Notes under the pieces: model-generated
The model's database searches: none
What the model saw: the letters and a program-made list of their open reading frames with translations, nothing else
Told to the model about the DNA's origin: nothing
Origin: Steromphala cineraria
Lineage: Eukaryota; Mollusca; Gastropoda; Trochida; Trochidae
Length of the DNA: 64,000 nucleotides
Direction: 5' to 3'
NCBI GenBank assembly: GCA_916613615.1
Contig: OU744724.1
Location: forward strand, 19,268,171 to 19,332,170
In this document: positions 48,233 through 62,129 of the stretch, piece by piece
Numbering within the stretch: position 1 is the first letter of the stretch
How the letters are laid out: every line of letters begins with the position of its first letter
Program-made: the position numbers and the translations under genes

Positions 48233-48660
48233 ATAATGCCATCTAAACCTTAGATTCTTCCGACTTTAACATTGCCTTCTTTCAAGGCGAGTCTAGATTT
48301 GGGATTAATTTTGAAACTCTCACTTCTCCTAGTCTAAACAAAATACAGTATATATTTAGATAATGCTATCTCCACCTCATCTTCCTACGCAGAGCCTAAA
48401 AGGCCAGTTTCCAAACTGTCATTTTATGCCTCGCTGCATAGCCTTGAGTTTTCTGTGCTTGCTCTCTAGTCTGTAGGGGCACTATAGCAGCACAGAAAAG
48501 TAAAGTCTCTGCAGCAAGGCATAAAATGACAGTTTGGAAACTGGCCTTTTAGGCTCTGCGTAGGAAGATGTCTCCACCTTAGATCCTTCCGACTTTAACA
48601 TTGCCTTCTTTCAAGATGAGTCTAGATTTGATATTAACTCTAAAAAATCCTTACTTCTCA
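48233..48660. repeat. Local direct duplication split by a MITE
   Basis: The phrase GATAATGC-ATCT-ACCTTAGAT with TTCCGACTTTAACATTGCCT recurs at about 48233 and, interrupted by the MITE, at 48363-48660. The duplication came first and the MITE second. Confidence 0.75.
48378..48570. mobile_element. Foldback MITE with 9-bp target duplication, second copy
   Basis: 193 bp, same family as 15621-15816. Arms begin CATCTTCCTACGCAGAGCCT. Perfect 9-bp repeats TCTCCACCT lie at 48369-48377 and 48571-48579. It is inserted in the second unit of a local duplication whose first unit is at about 48233-48310. Confidence 0.9.
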
Positions 48661-49809
48661 GAACCAATTTTCCAATTTTGATGAAATGTTCAATTGTATA
48701 ATCTATAACCAGTGACTGATCAAGTTATCTCGATATGATAGTTTAAGAACAATGTGATCGTGATGCTGTTATCAAACTGAAATTCAAACAGAATTGTCAT
48801 GGTTGCTTCTTGGACAATTCTCTACATATTTGCAAACTTTTATAAGCATCCGTTGTAGCTTTACCTTACGACAGATATTGATTAAATGTATTTCTTCTCA
48901 TACGTCGAATTTATCAAATATCGCTTAAACGAAGGACTATAACTTGTGTTTGGTTAATTAATGCAATATATCAGGCAAAACTGCTACCTAAGGTTCGGTC
49001 GATTTATGTCTCAAAACAGGGATCTCTTACATTTTGCATTGCGTGACAAGACGATAAAGATGTAGATACTTTGGCTTTGGAGGCACTCTTTGTCGCACAA
49101 ATATTTGGATCTGGGCGAAAATGGAAACGACCCAAATGACTTAATATGGTGCTCCGATGAACTTTATTCCAATTTCAGGCAACAGCAGATTTTGAGTTGA
49201 GTTTTAATCTGACGGACGGCGATTTTTCCATTTCCAACGCTTTGACATTGCATGATAATATGCTTTTTCATGCTCTAAAGTTGTTGTATTCTTACATTCG
49301 CTTATAAACAAGTAAAACAATCTTAAATCGCCTATGTGTTTCTTTTTTTGAAGGGTATACATTATTTCAGAAATAGTACATTTACCGTTTAAGTGCCATT
49401 GAGAGAGCTTTGGTCTTGTATTATGCAAGATTTGGAAACGATAGATGCTTATTTCTCACATATAGAAAGCCGTCGTTGCGCTGTTGTACTGTTCTATTTA
49501 AATTGTCCCATTTAAACAAAAATGTATTGAGAATATAATGATTGAATTAAAAAATTTCATTGCTGAACACATGCAGTAACCGCAAAATGAGATAACAGTT
49601 TCTAGCGAAAACTTCGTATGACCACTTTGTGTGTAAACTCCTACGATCACTCGAGTTAGGCAAATTGTAGAGGAAACCAGTTTAATCGAACCTCTACATC
49701 CTTATATCTATAAACTGAAATTGCGTTGTATTTGATAACGTATTTTTCCTTTTCAGGAGATCCATTCATTTTGTTTGAATGGACAGAGTATTAATAATAA
49801 ATAATAAAA

Positions 49810-49985
49810 TAACTGAACGTCCATATATGGTGTAAGTTATCCATTTCCTTATATTGAATCAGCTTAAGTATACATAGGATCCAATTACTTCGCACTACAC
49901 TGCCTTTAAATAACATCATTGAACGTCCATAAATGGTGTCTTTATGTTAGCTTTATATGGAATCTGCTAAAGTATATTATTGTGT
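49810..49985. repeat. Diverged tandem duplication
   Basis: TGAACGTCCATATATGGTGT at about 49813 recurs as TGAACGTCCATAAATGGTGT at about 49919, each followed by similar TTATAT-GAATC-GCT-AAGTATA text. Confidence 0.6.
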
Positions 49986-50982
49986 GGCAAGGGGAGACAA
50001 GGACGACCTCAAGTAGCTCTTCAGTTGAACTGTCACCGGAGATAAAGATCGCGCCAGAGTGTAACGGGTTCCAGTTATGGTTTCCCTGTGTGTCACAACC
50101 TATTAACATTAACACACAATACGGGTACACGGGGGAGATTTAACGGCTGCCTGGCCCTACCTTGTTAAATTGGCTTCCGACAATAGGTACAATGGAGATA
50201 TATATTTAAGGGATTATAGCATAATTGTATTTGATCGTGTTGCTCTGGGTCGATTGATCTAGCCGTTGAGACGAAATTTGAGGGTTACACCTACACTTTG
50301 AGTATTTGACATGGCCCAGTTCAGTAATAGCATGTTAGGTCGGGTAGATACCCTTCAAGCACCCGTGATCAATTTCGCCAGATCACTGGTCTTATTTTCA
50401 CCCCAATTGGCAGCAACCAGATCCAATGATCTGTGATAAAGCAGGTCTCCGTGGCACCTCACAACTACACGCACTGACAATAGGACTCGCTCTTCGCTAT
50501 ACTTACCAAGGAATACGCCTTTCACGTGAACAAGTCATGCGTAGAGCTTAGCTTTATTTCTGTTTACTGTCAGATGATCCAATTTTCCAGAGAGTAACCT
50601 GGTATAAACAATATAAGATAAACATCTATATCTATCTATGAACCTGTGGCCTGAAATTCGAAATGAATTCCCCTTCGTATACCCACTGCTTCAAGAGAGA
50701 GGGACAAAACCTACTTCATGAAATTATCTTTCATTTCATTTTAAGAATTTCAGAACTGTCACAGCAATGACAATTACGATAAGATTTCAAGTGCTTCTTT
50801 ACCAATTGTTATTCCTATCTAAAAGTCACGAAAATAAATTACAAGATTTGATATTTGCCAAATCACAATTAAAAACGTTTCAATTATGAACTTGTTTAAC
50901 ACATTTTATAACATTGTCGACGTGACCACTAAACGATGATAAAAGTGGTAGGTGTGTCCTATGATTACATTGTACAAGCTTA

Positions 50983-51052
50983 GCGGGGTGGGTAACGTCT
51001 ACAAGGGTTGGGGTGGGCAAAGGTGTGGGGGAGGGGTAAGGGGACATAACAA
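50983..51052 (+). other. G-rich tract, possible G-quadruplex
   Basis: Many runs of three to five G in 70 bp (GGGGTGGG, GGGTTGGGGTGGG, GGGGGAGGGGTAAGGGG) in otherwise AT-rich DNA. Confidence 0.5.
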
Positions 51053-52104
51053 GCCACATTCCAGGGTATCGAGTATTACCCCGGTGTTGAGATCCACCCC
51101 GGGTATATTTCAGTATCAGGGTCACGAGGGCGAGGATTAGGTGGATAGACTGTACTTCATGTGTATCTATACTAAACCCTTCCTTGAGATAGCGAATGCT
51201 TGTTAGAAACTCTTAGTTTTTATGTTCGATTTTAGAGTAGCAACACAATCATATTTTGAATTAATCATTTGTGTCTTGCTATTCAGTTGTCTATTGGGTT
51301 CATATTAATTAAACCATACGCACGAAGCCTGATTTTATTTACACTGATATTTTGATAGCATTCGATAAAAATGTTCATCATTAGTGATTTTCGTCTATAT
51401 TGTATTTGTTTCTGAACTGTTCTGAAATTAACACGTCTCATGTGAATTGTATATAAATTAGCATAAACGTTCATGTTTACTGCTATGAATACAACCCATT
51501 CAGAAGTTTCCAAACACCCATTAACCTGTTTCTTTCGAAATATTATACGATAGACAGTACACCAATATTCACAAACGTTCAAGTACTTGCGGTAAAATCA
51601 ACTTAGTTTTATTTGGTAAAACAAATTGATAACATTTTTACATTATTGTTTAAAGCAGGTAGATTATTGGTACCTTTGATATCCTCGAATGCAATGTTAG
51701 AATTGATGCACTCTCTACGTAAGCCTTTGCGTTTCCCTCTTAGAATAATTTAGTATGAGGATACTTCCACACAGCTACCTTTGCATTACAATGGCTTTGG
51801 AATGAACTCTACGCCTCGAAGTCATAAGTACAAATATGCTGTTGAGATATCATAATTGTTTTCTCAAGACCAATGAAAATTGCTTACACCTGTTGCTTTA
51901 ATTACTAGGTTTATACCGTCTACTTTTACTGGTAATAAAACATCTTTATTGGCGAGAAGGGCTTAAGATTCCTCAGAAAGCCAGTCTTATTTAACGCTAA
52001 TATCTTGATCTGTGTATGTGTTTGAAGTCGGCATGTTAATAATCGGAGAGGTATACAATTACAGGTAGAGGCGATCTAACGCTGGTTACTTGTTTGTCTC
52101 AGGT

Positions 52105-52175
52105 GGGTGCCTCCTGCCTCCCTCCCCACTTCCTCCCCGCCCCTCCCCTCTTCCCCACACCCCACACGCATCCCC
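52105..52175 (-). other. C-rich tract (G-rich on minus strand), possible G-quadruplex
   Basis: Runs such as CCTCCCTCCCCACTTCCTCC and CCCCTCCCCTCTTCCCC, about 1.1 kb from the G-rich tract and of opposite polarity. Confidence 0.5.
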
Positions 52176-52532
52176 ACTGGTATAATTTTGCAGGTATTGA
52201 TATGCGCCATAGGAGACTGCACCGGAAAGAGAACCTTATTGCCCCTGTATTGAATTGTAGCTTAATTGGTCTTTAAGAATTAACTTTGAAACTTCATTAC
52301 GTACATATTTTCCATAGTTACATCGATATAACTATAAAACGGGCATTTACTTGTGTTGAGAAATTATATTTGAAAATATAAGATAGTTGATTTATAAGAA
52401 CATCATAATATTCTACAAAAATGCTTTCTTGTGAGAAAGTCCTTATTTTCATTTCAAATCTGCTTTAAAAAGACTTAATCTGAGCTTACAGATGTATCTG
52501 AAAAAAGTTTAAAATTCGTGAATTGCACTTTT

Positions 52533-53195
52533 TAGTTCATCTGGCCTATAAGGCCCGATGGAGTTATGGCATGGCATGGTGTCCGGCGTCCGTCCGTCCG
52601 TCTGTAAACTTTGTTCATTTTCGATATCTTCTCCAGAAGCAAAAGATGTAGAAAGCTGAAATATTGTGTACAGACTCCTTGACTAGTGATGATTATATAT
52701 ATGTTAATTTGGTAATCCTGTGACTTCTTATAAGGGCCACAGGGGCACCGCCCCAAAAACTTATTTTCGTCTTTTTCTCCATAACCAAAAGATGTAGAAA
52801 GCTGAAATCATGTATACAGACTCCTTGGCTAGTGGGGATTATAATTCATAGCATTTGTGGCCATATGGCCCCTCATAAGGGTCACAGGGGCCACGCCCTG
52901 TAAACTTACTTTATCTTCTTCTCCAGAAGAAAAAGGTCAAGAAAGCTGAAACTTTGTGTACAGACTCCTTGACTAGTGAGGGTTATAATTTATCGCTTTT
53001 GTGGGCTTGTTGAACCTTTGGATCCTTTACCACAAACTACCAATGGAATTTTTGAGCAATTTTCATTTCTGAATTGATTGCAGCTATCTGAAATCACATC
53101 GCTTATATACTTAATTCTAGGATTTGTGACCCTGGGGTCCCTACAAAGAGGAAAACCACATTGGCCAACATTTAATATGAAGCCTGATGAGCTAT
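52533..53195. mobile_element. Second TAGCTCATC element, shorter
   Basis: Begins TAGTTCATCTGGCC and ends CCTGATGAGCTA. It contains a GTCCGTCCGTCCG run and three or four diverged copies of the AGAAAGCTGAAA...ACAGACTCCTTG module. Same family as 38247-40550 without the block amplification. Confidence 0.8.
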
Positions 53196-55888
53196 AGCTC
53201 TTTTTTATCTTAAATTTGATTACCATTTCGAGAGATGATGAATAGGGAAAAAATTGTAATCGAAGATTTGTTTAGGCGACACTTCGACACATATTATAAT
53301 TCATTGGCACTAGAAGGTTCTCCATTATATACATCATATTAGCTATTTACCGTTCCGGCAATTCTGACGAACTGATGAAGCAAATAATTGGTTTTGTATC
53401 TCTCGAGAGGACAGGTAATCCTTGGAATCAAGCGTACGTTTACCGAGTTAATTGCATCTTAGATCCCTGTTGATCATCTTATCTCATCTAGGTGAGATAT
53501 CGTCTATGCTTCTACCTAAATCACAAGGTTTATGTCAGTCAAAGTGAATTACTAGTAGATCATTGCCACATTTGTGACTTAGTAAACAGACTACGTACAG
53601 TAGTTTTCATCAAATGTTCGACAGGAGTGATCAACCGACGTTACTTCGGCGAGCGGCAGCGAGTTTATGTGCCATAGATACGTTATCTGCATTAAGTCGT
53701 CTTTCTTTATATATGATTCTTCATTGGAACTGAAGTAAATGAATCTATTTTACCAGCATTTACTTTCGATTTATATTTGCAAATTAAATGTTCCGTTAAG
53801 AACAAAACTATCTATGCACGATACATATTTTTATTATATAAAAAAACATTCACAGAGAAAATCGTAATATATAACGGCTCACCGTTAATTAGTTTAACGA
53901 GGGTTTCTAGAAGAAAGTCAAGCTTCCACATTGACCCGTTATAGCAAACTAAATATTGATAAAGGAAATCAACATTAACACCACCATGCGTTCTGATCAG
54001 CGGGTAAAAAGTAAACAAAGCAAACGTGAAGTTTGCAGGACACAAACAACCATTTGTGGAAAATATGGTCTTGTGTACATAGCTGTAAGGCTTGGTCAAT
54101 GGTCTTCAATTGTGATTAAGGGTTTAGCAATCGTTTTTGAGGGTATTTATCTTCTATCGTAGCAACTACTAGTAGAATGTTTGCAAGCCAGAGAGCCGGT
54201 TGTTCCAAAGCGGCTATGCATCGCAGTTAAACCTGAGCTGGAATAAAGGGCGACAATGCACAATATATCAGTGCAAAGGCGCAGCGAAACCAACAGCAAG
54301 GTCACTAAATGTTAAAGTTATGGCAACTTTCGTCAAATTTCACGACTATTTCATGTAACTATTTATGTCATAACGAACTCGACTAAAAATACCAATGATG
54401 TTTATTTGTCTTTTAGTTTCTTATAAAAAGTGTAAAGTTTATGTTGTGCTTCAGTTAACAACCATTTCATAATCTTTAAGCTTATGGATAATCAATGAAA
54501 TATTAACAGTGTTCATCCACTCTACATCTTAATAAGTAGGGATCGCGAATCATTTAAATCTATGAAATCAGTATGTATTGATTCAAATATCCCTATATCA
54601 ATTGTCTTATTTGAAATCTCAGTTTTTCGTTGTAATTGTTCGAGTAAAACTACTACTTGAAAGTCTTCGAAGGACTATCTGATAAATGGTAGATAACCAA
54701 CGTTCTAAATTGTATCTATCCTGTAAATGAACATGGCGTGTAACATTTACGGTGTCAATCTTTAGCATGGTCACATATCAACCAGTATTTATTTGTTACA
54801 TTTCCAACACCAAGACATTGGCTTGTTTTCTTCTCATTAGTCGTGCTTACGCTGTGTAATGAAATTGAAGCCTTAAATACAGTCTAGGTCCTCATGTTTA
54901 GACTATAGTAATACATATGATACAGCAAGAACAATAAACATATTTAAAAATGACCTTCGTTTGATGAATTCTTCATGGACTTCTTTATCCAACTCAACAC
55001 CCCCGCTTATTTAATGGACTATTCGAGAAACAACCCGTTAGCCTCTTGACCCTCGGCTGGGTCAAACCTGCCATCAATAACTATAAATATCATGTCCTAT
55101 CAACAAAGTCGTCCTAATTCATTGCATGCTTGTCTTGCCAAGCCTGCAAATACACTCTAAATACCATGAAGTGAAGACTACTTCAGCTTTCATGTTAAAG
55201 TGATCTCTTTTAAGTTATGATCATTTGTACAATTTCATGACTTTATGAATTATAGCTAAGGATTGCAAACGTAATCGTACTTGAATGTTCCTATGTTTTA
55301 TTGCGAGCGATATTCCAATCACTTTTCAAAGGTCGCTACAATGTAACCGCTTCACTGAAGGGATAAATCTGGAAGGAGTAAATCTGAATTCCAGAAGCTT
55401 AAAGATAAGGGCTATAATCTGCAAAGTTAATTAGCCAACCATTGACATTCACGGCCCATAGTTAATTTCCTGTAGCCCGCGGGTAGCGATGTATCAATCA
55501 AGCGTGTCCATTAACACGGGCTACCAGTAAATTACTGCTGGCGAACTTTCAGAGGGTCATAGCAGTCTCAAAATGAAATTTAGAATGCAATATTTACAAA
55601 AATTCTTGAAAGTTTCAAATACTATCACACAAGCCTTTGCAACACCTTCAATTAATGTGATAGTCTTCAAATTTTGTTAATTTAACCGAATGGATAACAG
55701 ATTATTTCAGAGTTGTTTCAAAGAGTAACCTGCTTAAGACACCCGTCTCAGAATAAAGGCAGCGTTCTCTTTTGCCAGTGTGCAAATGGGAATCATTAAA
55801 GATAAACTATGATTGTGAAATTTGATTTAGACCGATTTTTACAGTACTAAAATTTGTAATTTTCTCATATTATCTATTAAAGAAAGAA
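53196..55888. other. No supported gene
   Basis: A possible diverged Penelope motif (GCGACACTTCGACACA) at about 53275; otherwise unique AT-rich DNA with short frames. Confidence 0.45.
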
Positions 55889-56410
55889 ATGGTATGCGAT
55901 AAGACGATTTTTAAAATCCAAGACATGAGTATTCGTTCGGAATCATACCGGTTAAAAAAAGACATTAAGTGTGTGACACATATGGAAACAAACACAACTT
56001 CCTTTTCTATCCCAGGCCAAAAGATTGTTCGAAAAATACCGGTAAGAAAAAAGAAGGTTCGTGTAGCTAAACCTTCTGAGGACGTCAAGCAGTGGCTGTG
56101 TTTGTCACAAATGGACACTTATTGTCATTCATCACACCTCTATGGCAGCCTGGCTTCTGGGAGGATTACTGGAGGCGTCTACAGTCAGGCAGGTCTGTTC
56201 TGTGCACACTTGTCTTCTTCTTGTCTCACCCGTGTCACGAGTCCACGAGTCCTCACACCTAGCGTATCTCCACTCATGCCTCAAGTCTTTCATGACCCTC
56301 TGACATTGGAGTCTCTCAAGGTTTCCCCGGAAGCATGGTCTCATCGAAAAATGTACCGACTACGTAACTTTCTCGTCATACTTGCCCTCAGAACATCCAG
56401 TTGCTCGTAA
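55889..56410 (+). other. 173-codon open frame, unidentified
   Basis: Longest non-repeat open frame right of the duplication (MVCDKTIFKIQDMS...). Residues about 45-70 are basic (RKIPVRKKKVRVAK); the C-terminal half is serine/leucine rich with AAGTCT-type repeats nearby. No motif recognised and no clear splice or promoter signals; may be chance. Confidence 0.2.
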
Positions 56411-57267
56411 TTGTTCAAAATGAAGTCTTCTTACTGATTTTCAAATCTTCGCCGTTCACGTGAAGTCTTTCTACTAAAGTACCTCTTGGACCCAAGTCTC
56501 TCATGATCTACTGAAGTCTCCCAAATTAAATCTTTCTAATATCGTCACTTAATCAAAGTCTCCTCATAGACGTCTTTCTAGCAAAGTTTCTACTGTGGCC
56601 ATTCAAATCTTCAAAAGTAAGTCTCGCAGGAGCTCTATAAAGCCAATCATTAGCTTTAACCGTGATAAAAATATACGTACCAATACACATGGAACAAACT
56701 ATTGCATCACCTATTTTCCATTTTCTGTTCTTATGTTCTGCAACCCATGGTGGCATTTGAACACGTGAGGCTTTCCCAATTATACAGAGCTGTCCTGGAA
56801 TATGCATTACCAAAACGGAATAGAATGAAACGGAGTAGAACAGACAAATCAGCGTATGTGGCAACCATATATGCTCCTTTTGGCTCACACTAGTTTGACA
56901 CCCATGCTGTTGTTTATGAAATAGCCATTTGTCAGAGGTTCTTATCAATTTTAAATATAATAATCATTTTTTTAAAAGAAAAGTTATTTCAGAGACTGAA
57001 TACTAGTCTAGGCTTACAACAAATACTCTCTTTCTTTCCTTTCCAGTTTACGTCTATGACGACATTCATTTCCACAACCTGAACAGTGGTCTTACAATAT
57101 TCCCTGTTTACCAACTTACCCTGAAACAGTACCAGAAAGATAGACTAAATTTTAGTCTCTGAAAATATATCTTATTTTAACTATTCCATAACAAATGAGA
57201 AAGGAGCCCACTGAAGCTGTCATGAATAAGGTAGACTTGCATGGGTCTTTAATGATAATATAAGAAT

Positions 57268-57365
57268 ATGTGTCGAAACGTCGCATACAATGAACAAAGA
57301 AGTTGTCATCCATATAATCCTCTGCATTATTTTCAGTCGAACTTCTAAATGCCTCCATCTCAAAG
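57268..57365. mobile_element. Solo Penelope-terminus-like repeat
   Basis: TGTGTCGAAACGTCGCATAC, then AACAAAGAAGTTGTCATCCA and ACTTCTAAATGCCTC. Confidence 0.55.
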
Positions 57366-59519
57366 ACAGTCTGTTAAGATATTTTGTTTAAGGTGCTGTT
57401 ATACAGACCACCAGAATGGCTACAATTGCAGATGGTGTGATCTCAAACGGTGTTATATCCCTACTGCAGTCTGTACACTTACGTCGCTGAAATGACACAT
57501 GTCTACTGCATTGTTGTCACTGCAACTCCCCCCCAAAAAAACCTGACACCTTCACAAAGCCTCATCAAGAGTCTACTTAAATCCGGGAAGTAGGAGAGTT
57601 TACCGAACACCTTGGAGCCCAAGATAGAGTGTCAAAAACTATGTCGTCTTTATAACGTTCGTGACGTCTTCATTGATCAACGTTTCAATTGTTTACTGTT
57701 CCGATGTTTATTCATGCTCAACTGCACAAACTGTCTGACATTAAGTGTGTAAATCTCTCTGTAAACTTCTGTCTATTTTTTAGTTAATAGTTTCTCTAGT
57801 GTTACCAATTAGATCAGACAAGTGCCACTCCTTCAGACAAACAGAAGTTACGAGTTAAGGCGCCATACTGACAATTGAGACACTCCGTAAGATAGACAGT
57901 TAACACAGCAACTGCAATATGCTCTGCTTTTATTAAACATGCCCTTCCATTGCATTAGCGTACATGTGCGGTACATATATTCAATGAGCAGTCACACAGA
58001 AAGTCTTCTGATAGATCAATAACATCGAGGCTTTCACTTTGTTGAAGACACCGTGTTTTTCAGATCGATGTGGGTTGTCTTTGATCAGTGATTTCGGTGA
58101 TTAGATGATATATAACAATCAATAATCGATACGGAATAGGGTAGGGTTTCATTTACAAGAGGGTCATACATGCTATGGATATTGATTCCACATCCAAATT
58201 GTCAACGTCGGGCCAGAAATAAATTAAGCATAACAAACTTTAATGGTAGTCAAACCGTGCATTCACCTTAGCAATGTCCTACTGGCACAAACAGATGCCA
58301 TTACAAAGCTTTATAGTATTTGTGGAACGTGGTCAGTCGCGCCATTGTCTTACTAGAAAGCGTTCCTGAGGCATTATGACCATACACCATTAAACATTTT
58401 TGTTTGTATTTTCTCCGTGTCGTTCTCCTGACTTTGCTTGTGTCACGGTAGGTTGGTAAAAAGGTTCTGATTTCACGTCCATTTCTCGGACTCTTTATGT
58501 TTTATTGATGAGTATTGCGTATAACAACGTCATACATATTTTTAAAAAGGCAGCAAAATTTGGTATTTGGTAAAATAACTCGAAATTCAGGGTTCAGAAA
58601 GTAATTGGAAATCAAAGGGTTAAAATCTATATTCCGGAAATTTGAATTTTTACATCCCAGTAGTAATTGGTACCATCTGCTTGAACGACACGCCCGTTAT
58701 CTAACGTAGTGAGAAACCGGCTTCGAGCAAAGTGATGGAACGCATTATCCCATCAACAACTCATCGCCCTTAGAATATATGTAAATAAATTGACCCCCTG
58801 CCATCTCTTTAATATATCTCTCCAAGTCGTCTATCTATCACTTCCATCAGCACCATGTGTTGAGAGTTCCACGCGCCTGTTATGTCTTATCTCTCTAGGT
58901 TCTATGCCCAGCTGGTTCCGGTAATGCAGACATTAACCTGACCTGTCATCTCTTTGTCTTCCGGGTTACCATGTGACCTGACCACACCCACATCTCAGTA
59001 CTTCCGCGTTCCGGCTGAGGTCGAGTTACATCATACATGGGGAATAAGCTAGCACCAGATTGCTGGAAGGGGCACACACACACAAAGAGATTCCCTCCCT
59101 CGTAGAAACCGGCTGGAAAAATGATCACGTGTTAGGTGCAAGCACTGTTAGGGCGGAAGTAACCCGCTGACCCTAGTAAACTGATGGGTTTGGCTTACTA
59201 TAAAAACAACTATCCAAGAATATATCTATAATCTGGATATTCCTGTATCCTCTGCCGCTTTGTGTGGTATGATTTATTTCAAAGACTTCACACAAATATT
59301 AATCGTTGGTAACTGTCGGGACTTTGATAATTTGGTTCATTTCAACTAATATTTCTGAATTTCACCCAAGCAACTACTTTTTAAACTGTAGCTAATTTTC
59401 TGACTGATTTGTGACACTATATGTGTGAACAACAAACAAATTATTTTTATATTTGTTATGAACCATTTTACTCGCATTCAAGAAGTTGTAGCGGAAATAA
59501 AATACATTTAATAATAGAA

Positions 59520-59585
59520 ACTCATACCCCTTTATTCACAGAATGTGTCGTTTCGGTTTAAACCTTTAAACGGTTTCAAGCATAA
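59520..59585. mobile_element. Diverged Penelope-terminus-like repeat
   Basis: CTTTATT, GTGTCGTTTCGGTTTAAAC and ACGGTTTCAAGCAT match in order the 3' noncoding part of the element at 480-550 (GACGTTTCGG, then CCGTTATCAAGCAT). Confidence 0.45.
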
Positions 59586-59635
59586 TAATATATATATATC
59601 AGGAACATTTCGAGGACTGTGTAAAGGAAGTGCAA

Positions 59636-59668
59636 CCAGAGACGTATATATGTTATATACGTCTCTGG
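59636..59668. repeat. Perfect short hairpin
   Basis: 15-bp arms CCAGAGACGTATATA and inverse with a 3-base loop, flanked by direct GTGCAACC. Possibly a minimal foldback insertion. Confidence 0.7.
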
Positions 59669-62129
59669 TGCAACCTACGGCGACACTCAGTGAGTGCCAA
59701 CGACAAAACACGATAAAATCAGTATTACAGGACGTTTTTCGGAACTGCCCTGGCTTACATAAATTACAATTTAGGATGATATGTTAAGGGTTACAATGAA
59801 GCTAAGACATCATATTTCCGAGCACATGCTCCCTGTGACCCGATTGCCCCAGCCAAACTCCGGATACAGAAGCATTGTACGATGCTGAGGTCGCGTCTTG
59901 TACATACTGTATACAGGTGCTAGCGTGCTCTAACTACCGGCAGGTGCCCGATATACACAGTTAATACCGTCTTACTTAAATATACAACAGAAGTTGCAGT
60001 GCTTTTCTTGAAACATGCAGATATTAGACATTTGAAAATGTAATAAAAGTGTTAAATTCAGCACTGTTTTAAGACTTCTGACTCAAAGGTATTGTTTTCA
60101 ACTGATCGTTAAATCCAACCTAATTACTTTCTTGTGAATACAACGAGAATCTTTTGCTAAATTAACATTTAAAGATGCATGTATAGATGGCCCTCAAAAT
60201 ATATACATAAATATCACGTATTGACTACCATCTGGCATCTAATTATCTTCACCAACATTGATGTTGTAGTATTTCGCAGGATATACATATATGTATCAGT
60301 ACATGTATAAGAAACTGCGCCGAAGGTTATGTTCTCAATGTGAAATCGCGACGTTATGAATAGGCATTTGCTCTTTCGCTGGAACAACATATGACTTAAT
60401 GACTTATGTGGTTTCAGCTATGATTCATATATTTCAAAAGAATTAGGCAACGAATAATTATAGATCAGGGATTGGATTCTTTACAGACACCCTTAATGGC
60501 CAGAATGCTCTCCAGTTGTACATATGTATAACTCAGCATGACAAAGCTTATATTTGAAAAGATACAGACTTTACTTTAAATACATGCGTTATTCTTTTGA
60601 GACGAGCAATATATGTTCACTATTTAACGTATATATTTGTGACGGGTTGACTATAAGCAATGACAATGTGGACATGGAGAAACCAATAATTGATACAATC
60701 GTAACATAAGAAACACAACACGTTTCAGCATTCACTTATGACACGTCTACAGACATGTTGAATGTATATTTTGAAGGAACATTTTATACACGTCGTTTTC
60801 TTACATCTCAGGTGTAATACACTTACAACAAAATTAAATGTTAAAGTAGTTTCGTTTTTGAAAAGAAAAATTCATCGATACTGAGTTGTAATCAAGTAAG
60901 AAAAAATATCTTCTACAACGAGTTAGTACAGCCAAACTGTTCTAGCCGCATTTATTGCCTAGCGTCATTTTTTCTAACACAAGGGTGACAGGTTAAATTT
61001 ACGAGTTCTGAAAGCTCTTATCTGCACACTTGATAATAAATTTTATAGAAAGTAGGCCATAAATTAAATCGGTGTTGTATCAATCATGGTATTAGATCAC
61101 GCTTATGTAGGACAATCGCTAATTTAAGCTCTTTAGCGTGAAGTCACATGACCGATCGCCTCCGAGTTGTTTACACTGTTGTTATCTAACTAGGCCCTCG
61201 AGTAGTGGGGTTCGAATTGCTGTGGAATTTGAACAATGCGATAGTGTAGTTATAATAGAGCACATTAACTGATTACGAAAACATAGCCATTTATATCGAA
61301 CGGTTTAGTTATACCCATTAGACATTACGTTGGCCCCACGCTGTACATACAGATTTCTCCTCAAGAAAGTTCCCTTTTCTGAATGTTTCTAACTCGTCCG
61401 TTCATGATGTCGATACTAGTTTCGTAACTTACAGAAAAAAATAATTATTGCACAATTTAGTCAGCCTTGTCGATGTAAGTCTACAACTGAGAAATTCCAC
61501 AATATTTTGTGATTGTTTATTTTAAAAATCTGTTGTGTATTGACAGTCCTTTTTTCTCCAAGGCAGAACAATGTTTTCCTCTTTAATTTCAGGGTTTGTA
61601 ATAAAATGTATTCATTAAGTTAAAAGAATTGCTCAATAAAATCTTTGTTCTCTTCACAGTCTTTAATGTCAGTACAGATAGAATACTCAACTCTGTTCTA
61701 AGATTTTTCGTTTTATTGATAGCCATGTACATGATGGAGTTGCCATACATTTTGTTGTAAAAAACTCCTTTCCATGTCTGATTCGCTCATATTTAACAGT
61801 TATAGGAAATAATAATGCAAAAAAATCAAAGATATCTCCTTCAAAGGGTTGATTATTACACTCAATCGATAAAACCAGTTAAGCTTCTATAAGCACGACA
61901 AGAACATAATTACGAGAGAAAAATATTAATTGAATAGCACATGAAAGCATGACATTGCTGTATAGTTTCACTACTGGAACAATTTCCGGAGTAAAGTTCC
62001 TTCGTTGTGTCAGCTCAAAGTATGACACGCCTGCTTCCGTATTCACTTATAGACTAGCTCGGGTCTCTCTTAATCAATTTTACAGTTGTTAGTAATAATG
62101 AGCAGATAACCTTTTCTTCTGTGAAGGAG

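Larger units (their letters stand above)
48661..52532. other. No supported gene
   Basis: Holds the 49.8-kb duplication and the G- and C-rich tracts. A frame open on both strands at 49942-50130 has no recognisable motif. Confidence 0.45.
56411..62129. other. No supported gene
   Basis: Unique DNA apart from the terminus-like repeats and hairpin listed. A cluster of AAGTCT-type short repeats lies at 56420-56630. Confidence 0.45.
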
